A stretch of DNA of 9,549 nucleotides, from NCBI GenBank assembly GCA_027310505.1, contig DAIDAS010000447.1:1-9549 (forward strand), read 5' to 3'. A program made the translations under genes and the position numbers. How positions within the stretch are numbered: the first letter of the stretch is position 1; each line of letters starts with the position of its first letter. The notes beneath the pieces were generated by a model that did no database searches, was not told the DNA's origin, and saw nothing but the letters and a program-made list of their open reading frames with translations. Positions 5,936 to 9,549 of the stretch are shown here, piece after piece. The DNA comes from a bacterium (lineage in GTDB: Bacteria; Pseudomonadota; Gammaproteobacteria; Burkholderiales; Methylophilaceae).

Positions 5936-6931
5936 ATGGTGCGCAAATTCTTGGTGTTGGGCTGCGTGATGGCTTTGATGATTCCTTCGGTTTCTGCCGA
6001 GGCCGCACACCGCAAGGCGGCTGTTGGGCAAAAGGCGCAAATTTCCAAGCATGCGGCAACCAGCCACAAGATCATTCGAACTTTGCGTGCAAATGGCAAG
6101 TACCGGATGCAGGCCGTCAACTATAGCCGTGAGCGTAGCGTGTTCAAGGATGATTCGACCAGCGGCGGCAATCTGCGCCTGGCTTCCTCCAAGGCGCTGA
6201 TTCTCAACCAGAATACCGGCGAAGTCTTGTATGCCAAGAGTACGGATCAGCCGACACCGATCGCCTCCGTGACCGAGCTCATGACCGCCATGGTGGTGCT
6301 GGATGCACATCAATCCCCGGATGAACTGCTGACGGTCAGCGAGGCTGAAGTCGACACCCTCAAGGGCACCAGTTCCCGCTTGCGTGTAGGCACCACACTA
6401 ACTCGCCGCGAACTGATGCAACTGGCGCTGATGTCGTCGGAGAATCGCGCAGCTGCCGCTCTCGGCAACGCCTATCCGGGCGGATTCGGCGCATTTGTCC
6501 TTGCCATGAACGCCAAGGCGGCCCTGCTTGGCATGACCCGATCGCACTTCGTTGATGGTACCGGGTTGAACAGCGAGAATGTTTCTACCGCGGAAGATCT
6601 GGCAAAAATGGTCAAGGCGGCTTACCAGTATCCCGAGATTCGCCAGGTGACCACGACCCCTTCCTATGAGGTCGCGGTGCATGGCTCGTCCCGTCCGATC
6701 GAATTCCGCAACACCAACATTCTGGTGCGCAATAGCGATTGGCAGATTGGCCTGTCCAAGACCGGATTCATCAACGAGGCGGGCCGTTGCCTGGTAATGC
6801 AGGCGCAGATCGCGGATCAGCCGCTGATCATCGTGCTGTTGGATTCCTGGGGCAAATATACCCGGATTGGTGATGCACAACGTATCCGCAAGTGGATCGA
6901 GAGCAGCAATGGAGTTCGCAAGCTGAGCTGA
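5936..6931 (+). CDS. pbpG: PBP7/PbpG-like D-alanyl-D-alanine endopeptidase (S11) with altered SxxK motif
   Basis: The family is periplasmic penicillin-binding proteins that cut D-Ala-meso-DAP cross-links in peptidoglycan. The 331-aa product has a signal peptide: basic MVRK, hydrophobic 5-17, probable cleavage after A21 in SVSA. A basic linker of about 60 residues (22-80) precedes the peptidase domain, from about residue 82 to the end. The domain follows E. coli PBP7 closely: PIASVTELMTAMVVLD, ALMSSENRAAAALG, YPGGF and LSKTGFINEAGRCLVM. The SxN motif (S168-E169-N170) and KTG motif (K275-T276-G277) are intact. The first motif, however, reads S111-V112-T113-E114, encoded by GAG at 6275-6277, where the family has a catalytic lysine. 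The nucleophile serine is kept but the general base is lost, so the protein may be inactive or altered, unless this is a sequence error. No frameshift or stop is present. It has its own promoter and a strong terminator. Confidence 0.92.
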   Translation: MVRKFLVLGCVMALMIPSVSAEAAHRKAAVGQKAQISKHAATSHKIIRTLRANGKYRMQAVNYSRERSVFKDDSTSGGNLRLASSKALILNQNTGEVLYAKSTDQPTPIASVTELMTAMVVLDAHQSPDELLTVSEAEVDTLKGTSSRLRVGTTLTRRELMQLALMSSENRAAAALGNAYPGGFGAFVLAMNAKAALLGMTRSHFVDGTGLNSENVSTAEDLAKMVKAAYQYPEIRQVTTTPSYEVAVHGSSRPIEFRNTNILVRNSDWQIGLSKTGFINEAGRCLVMQAQIADQPLIIVLLDSWGKYTRIGDAQRIRKWIESSNGVRKLS

Positions 6932-6947
6932 TGCGCTGGAGGCATGA

Positions 6948-6984
6948 CAATAAAAAAGCCGGGACAAGCCCGGCTTTTTTATTG
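6948..6984. terminator. Bidirectional intrinsic terminator
   Basis: A 16-bp perfect stem, CAATAAAAAAGCCGGG (6948-6963) pairing with CCCGGCTTTTTTATTG (6969-6984), encloses a 5-base loop ACAAG. The GC-rich core is flanked by six A on one side and six T on the other, so it works as a U-tract terminator in both directions. It ends the PBP7-like gene (+) and topA (-), which converge here: it lies 16 bp after one stop and 15 bp after the other. Confidence 0.93.
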
Positions 6985-6999
6985 ACATGTGTTGAAGGC

Positions 7000-9543
7000 T
7001 CAGGCCGTCTTTTTCTTGCTTGTGGTGGCTTTTTTTGCGGCCGGTTTTTCTGCCGCAGGCTTTTTGGTCGGGGTTTTCTTGGCAGCTGGTTTCTTTTTGG
7101 CTGGTGCTCCCTTGGCCGCTTTTGCAGCCAGTAATTCCAGCGCCTGTTCCAGCGTCACCGATTCAGTCTCCATGTCCTTGGGCAGCGTGGCGTTGATCTT
7201 GCCGTGCTGCACATAAGGGCCGTAGCGGCCGGAATAGATGGCGATGCTGCCGCTTTCGGTCGGGTGTTCGCCCAGTTCCCGCAAGGGAGCAGCTTTGGCT
7301 TTTGCCTGCGCCAGCAATTCCACGGCACGTGGCAGGTCAATGTCGAAAATACTGTCCGACTTCGGGATCGATTTGAACGTGCCATCGTGATTGAGGTAGG
7401 GGCCGAAACGTCCGATCCCGGCCGTGATTTTCTTGCCCGTGTCCGGGTGCAACCCCACTTCGCGTGGCAGGGCGATCAGTTTCAGCGCGATATCCAGCGA
7501 CATGTTGGCCAGCGAGATTTCCTTGGGAATGCTGACGCGCTTGGGTTTTTTCTTGGGGTCGTCACCCGACTGCCCGACCTGCAGATAAGGGCCATAGGGG
7601 CCGTTGAGCAGCAGGACATCCTTGCCGCTCTCCGGATCTTGTCCGACCGTGACCGGTTCGTTGTTGGCTGGCACATCGCCGTTGAGGTTGCGCGTGTAGT
7701 CGCACTCCGGGTAACCGGTGCAGCCGATGAAACTGCCGCGCTTGCCCAGGCGTTTGGAGAGCGGCTTGCCGCACTTGGGGCAGGCTTCATCCAGTATTTC
7801 GGTGCCCGGTCGTTCGACTTCGCCCTTTTCCAGAATCTGGCGGTTGAAACCTTGCCAGAACTCGTTGAGCACCGGAATCCAGTCGCGCTCGCCTTCGGCG
7901 ATGTCGTCCAGCTCGTTTTCGAGATTCGCGGTGAAGTCGTAATCGACGTACTTGGTGAAGTGCTCGGTGAGGAACTTGTTGACGATGCGGCCGACGTCGG
8001 TAGGCTTGAAGCGTTTGTTGTCGAGCAGTACGTATTCGCGGTCCTGCAGCGTGGAGATGATGCTGGCATAGGTGGAAGGACGTCCGATGCCGAATTCTTC
8101 CAGTGCCTTGACCAGGCTGGCTTCGGAGTACCGCGGCGGCGGTTCGGTAAAGTGCTGATCGCCCCAGATTTTCTGTACGTCCAGCACTTCGCCCACTTCC
8201 AGCGCGGGCAGCTTGCTTTCGCCTTCTTCCTCGGCGTCGTCCATGCCTTCCATGTACACGGCAATGAAGCCGGGGAAAATCATGGTCTGGCCGGTGGCGC
8301 GGAACAGGTTGGCATCCCCGCCCACGGCGAGGTCGACGCTGACCGCGTCAAATTTGGCCGGCGCCATCTGGCAGGCCAGTGCGCGCTTCCAGATCATGTC
8401 GTAGAGGCGGAATTGCTCGGGCGTCAGGTGATTGCGAAGACTGTCGGGTGAGCGACGGATATCGGTGGGGCGGATCGCCTCGTGTGCTTCCTGCGCGTTC
8501 TTGGCCTTGGTCTTGTACATGATTGGCGATTTCGGCAGGTATTCCGGCTCGAAATGGCCCTTGATATAGTCGCGAATCTGCATTACCGCCTCTGCCGCAA
8601 GGCTGAAGGAATCGGTACGCATATAGGTGATCAGGCCGACCGTGCCTTCGGAACCGATGTTGATGCCTTCGTACAGTTGCTGGGCGATGCGCATGGCGCG
8701 GCTGGTGGTGAACCCCAGTTTGCGAACGGCTTCCTGCTGCAGGGTCGAGGTGGTGAACGGCGCCGCCGGGCTGCGGTTTTTCTGTTTCTTTTCGACCCGT
8801 GAAACGGTAGTCTTGCCCGCACTTGCGGCGAGCAGCTTGCCGACGATTTCGGCCTGCTGCTCTTGGGTGGTGACAGTGAACTGCTCAACTTTGCTGCCGG
8901 CCAATTGCACCAGCTTGGCATCGAACGCCTGCTTCTGCTTCCTGCTCTCCAGGTGAATGGTCCAGTATTCGCGGGCCTTGAATGCCTCGATTTCCAGTTC
9001 GCGCTCGACGATCAGGCGCAGCGCCGGACTTTGCACGCGCCCGGCGGAGAGGCCGCGGCGGATCTTTTTCCACAGCAGCGGCGACAGGTTGAAGCCGACC
9101 AGATAATCCAGCGCTCGGCGCGCCTGCTGGGCGTTGACCAGCGGCATGGAAATGTCGCGCGGCTCGTCGATGGCATGCTGCACCGCGCTCTTGGTGATTT
9201 CGTGGAACACCACGCGCTTCAGCAGCTTGTCCTTCAGCAGTTTCTTGCTTTTGAGAATTTCCGCAATATGCCAGGAAATGGCCTCGCCTTCGCGATCCGG
9301 GTCGGTGGCCAGGTAGATGGCGTCGCTCGCCTTGACCGCTTTGGCGATGGCATCCACATGTTTGGCGTTGCGGTCGATGATTTCGTACTTCATGGCGAAA
9401 TCCTGCTCGGTATCGACGGCGCCGGATTTTGGAATCAGGTCGCGCACATGGCCGTACGAGGCCAGCACTTCGAAATCCTTTCCCAGGTATTTCTTCAGTG
9501 TTTTGGCCTTGGAAGGCGATTCGACGATCAGCAGTTTCGACAT
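7000..9543 (-). CDS. topA: DNA topoisomerase I (type IA, omega protein)
   Basis: TopA relaxes negative supercoils by passing one strand through a transient single-strand break. The 847-aa product (E. coli 865) is complete; its ATG lies 6 bases inside the window edge, so its promoter is not visible. The TOPRIM domain has E8 in IVESPSKAKT and the D81-x-D83-x-E85 triad in ATDPDREGEAISWH. The active-site tyrosine is Y307 with R309 in LITYMRTDS. The conserved FGIGRPSTYASI lies at about 484-495. One four-cysteine zinc ribbon follows (C588, C591, C608, C614), where E. coli has three. Three C-terminal repeats are marked by GPYGPYLQVG (648), GRFGPYLNHDG (711) and GRYGPYVQHG (772). The end is a basic Lys/Ala/Pro tail (811-847). 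All catalytic residues are present. The gene converges on the PBP7-like gene across the shared terminator. Confidence 0.97.
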   Translation of the reverse strand: MSKLLIVESPSKAKTLKKYLGKDFEVLASYGHVRDLIPKSGAVDTEQDFAMKYEIIDRNAKHVDAIAKAVKASDAIYLATDPDREGEAISWHIAEILKSKKLLKDKLLKRVVFHEITKSAVQHAIDEPRDISMPLVNAQQARRALDYLVGFNLSPLLWKKIRRGLSAGRVQSPALRLIVERELEIEAFKAREYWTIHLESRKQKQAFDAKLVQLAGSKVEQFTVTTQEQQAEIVGKLLAASAGKTTVSRVEKKQKNRSPAAPFTTSTLQQEAVRKLGFTTSRAMRIAQQLYEGINIGSEGTVGLITYMRTDSFSLAAEAVMQIRDYIKGHFEPEYLPKSPIMYKTKAKNAQEAHEAIRPTDIRRSPDSLRNHLTPEQFRLYDMIWKRALACQMAPAKFDAVSVDLAVGGDANLFRATGQTMIFPGFIAVYMEGMDDAEEEGESKLPALEVGEVLDVQKIWGDQHFTEPPPRYSEASLVKALEEFGIGRPSTYASIISTLQDREYVLLDNKRFKPTDVGRIVNKFLTEHFTKYVDYDFTANLENELDDIAEGERDWIPVLNEFWQGFNRQILEKGEVERPGTEILDEACPKCGKPLSKRLGKRGSFIGCTGYPECDYTRNLNGDVPANNEPVTVGQDPESGKDVLLLNGPYGPYLQVGQSGDDPKKKPKRVSIPKEISLANMSLDIALKLIALPREVGLHPDTGKKITAGIGRFGPYLNHDGTFKSIPKSDSIFDIDLPRAVELLAQAKAKAAPLRELGEHPTESGSIAIYSGRYGPYVQHGKINATLPKDMETESVTLEQALELLAAKAAKGAPAKKKPAAKKTPTKKPAAEKPAAKKATTSKKKTA
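7003..7113 (-). repeat. Low-complexity Lys/Ala/Pro tail of TopA
   Basis: This stretch encodes residues 811-847 of TopA: 14 lysines in 37 residues, only one acidic residue, and recurring P-A-A-K-K / K-K-P-A-A units like a histone H1 tail. In DNA it is a string of imperfect short repeats, prone to slippage and length variation. Similar tails in mycobacterial TopA help DNA binding and processivity; the same role here is inferred. Confidence 0.8.
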
Positions 9544-9549
9544 TTAATC

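Noticed and set aside
5951..5965. Lipoprotein signal (V-L-G-C) in the PBP7-like protein
   Set aside because: C10 follows a lipobox-like triplet, but the hydrophobic region before it is only about five residues and hydrophobicity continues well past it to a normal A-x-A-like cleavage site, so a standard signal peptide fits better.
5773..6120. N-terminal extension of gcvH
   Set aside because: The frame is open upstream, but the added residues match no GcvH N-terminus and lie antisense to the PBP7-like gene and its promoter.
7204..8451. Long open frame (415 codons) on the + strand inside topA
   Set aside because: It lies fully antisense to topA, whose catalytic and zinc motifs are all present. 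It shows no recognisable domain, and long antisense frames are expected in GC-rich coding sequence.

Overview
The window is an ordinary chromosomal housekeeping segment of a Gram-negative bacterium, most likely a betaproteobacterium. It carries the LptF/LptG lipopolysaccharide-export permeases, a chi subunit of DNA polymerase III, a PBP7-type periplasmic peptidase, and a type IA topoisomerase with a lysine/alanine/proline tail. The lptG-lptF / pepA-holC divergent layout is a classic proteobacterial arrangement. The style of the PBP7 and TopA proteins points to Nitrosomonadales-like Betaproteobacteria, but that placement is an inference. I see no insertion sequence, prophage, CRISPR array, tRNA or rRNA.

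Layout, left to right. The 3' end of an RDD-family membrane protein gene (+) meets the lptF-lptG operon (-) stop codon to stop codon. lptF diverges from pepA (+) across 64 bp that hold a good sigma70-type promoter for pepA. pepA is followed closely by holC and by a small gene of unknown function (GTG start), probably as one transcript. That gene overlaps, tail to tail, tpx (-), the thiol peroxidase. gcvH (-), encoding a glycine cleavage H protein without gcvT or gcvP beside it, lies 74 bp upstream of tpx. A 163-bp divergent spacer then leads to a PBP7/PbpG-like D-alanyl-D-alanine endopeptidase gene (+). A strong bidirectional hairpin terminator separates this from topA (-), which fills the rest of the window with its complete reading frame.

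Most genes are intact, with catalytic and binding residues where expected. The main exception is the PBP7-like protein: its SxxK catalytic motif reads S-V-T-E, although the SxN and KTG motifs are intact. Other points worth a look are a near-perfect 17-bp palindrome filling the -35/-10 spacer of that gene's promoter, a duplicated P-x-L-T-E motif in the unknown protein after holC, the isolated gcvH, and the one-zinc-ribbon, three-repeat, lysine-tailed form of TopA. I found no convincing novel multi-gene system.
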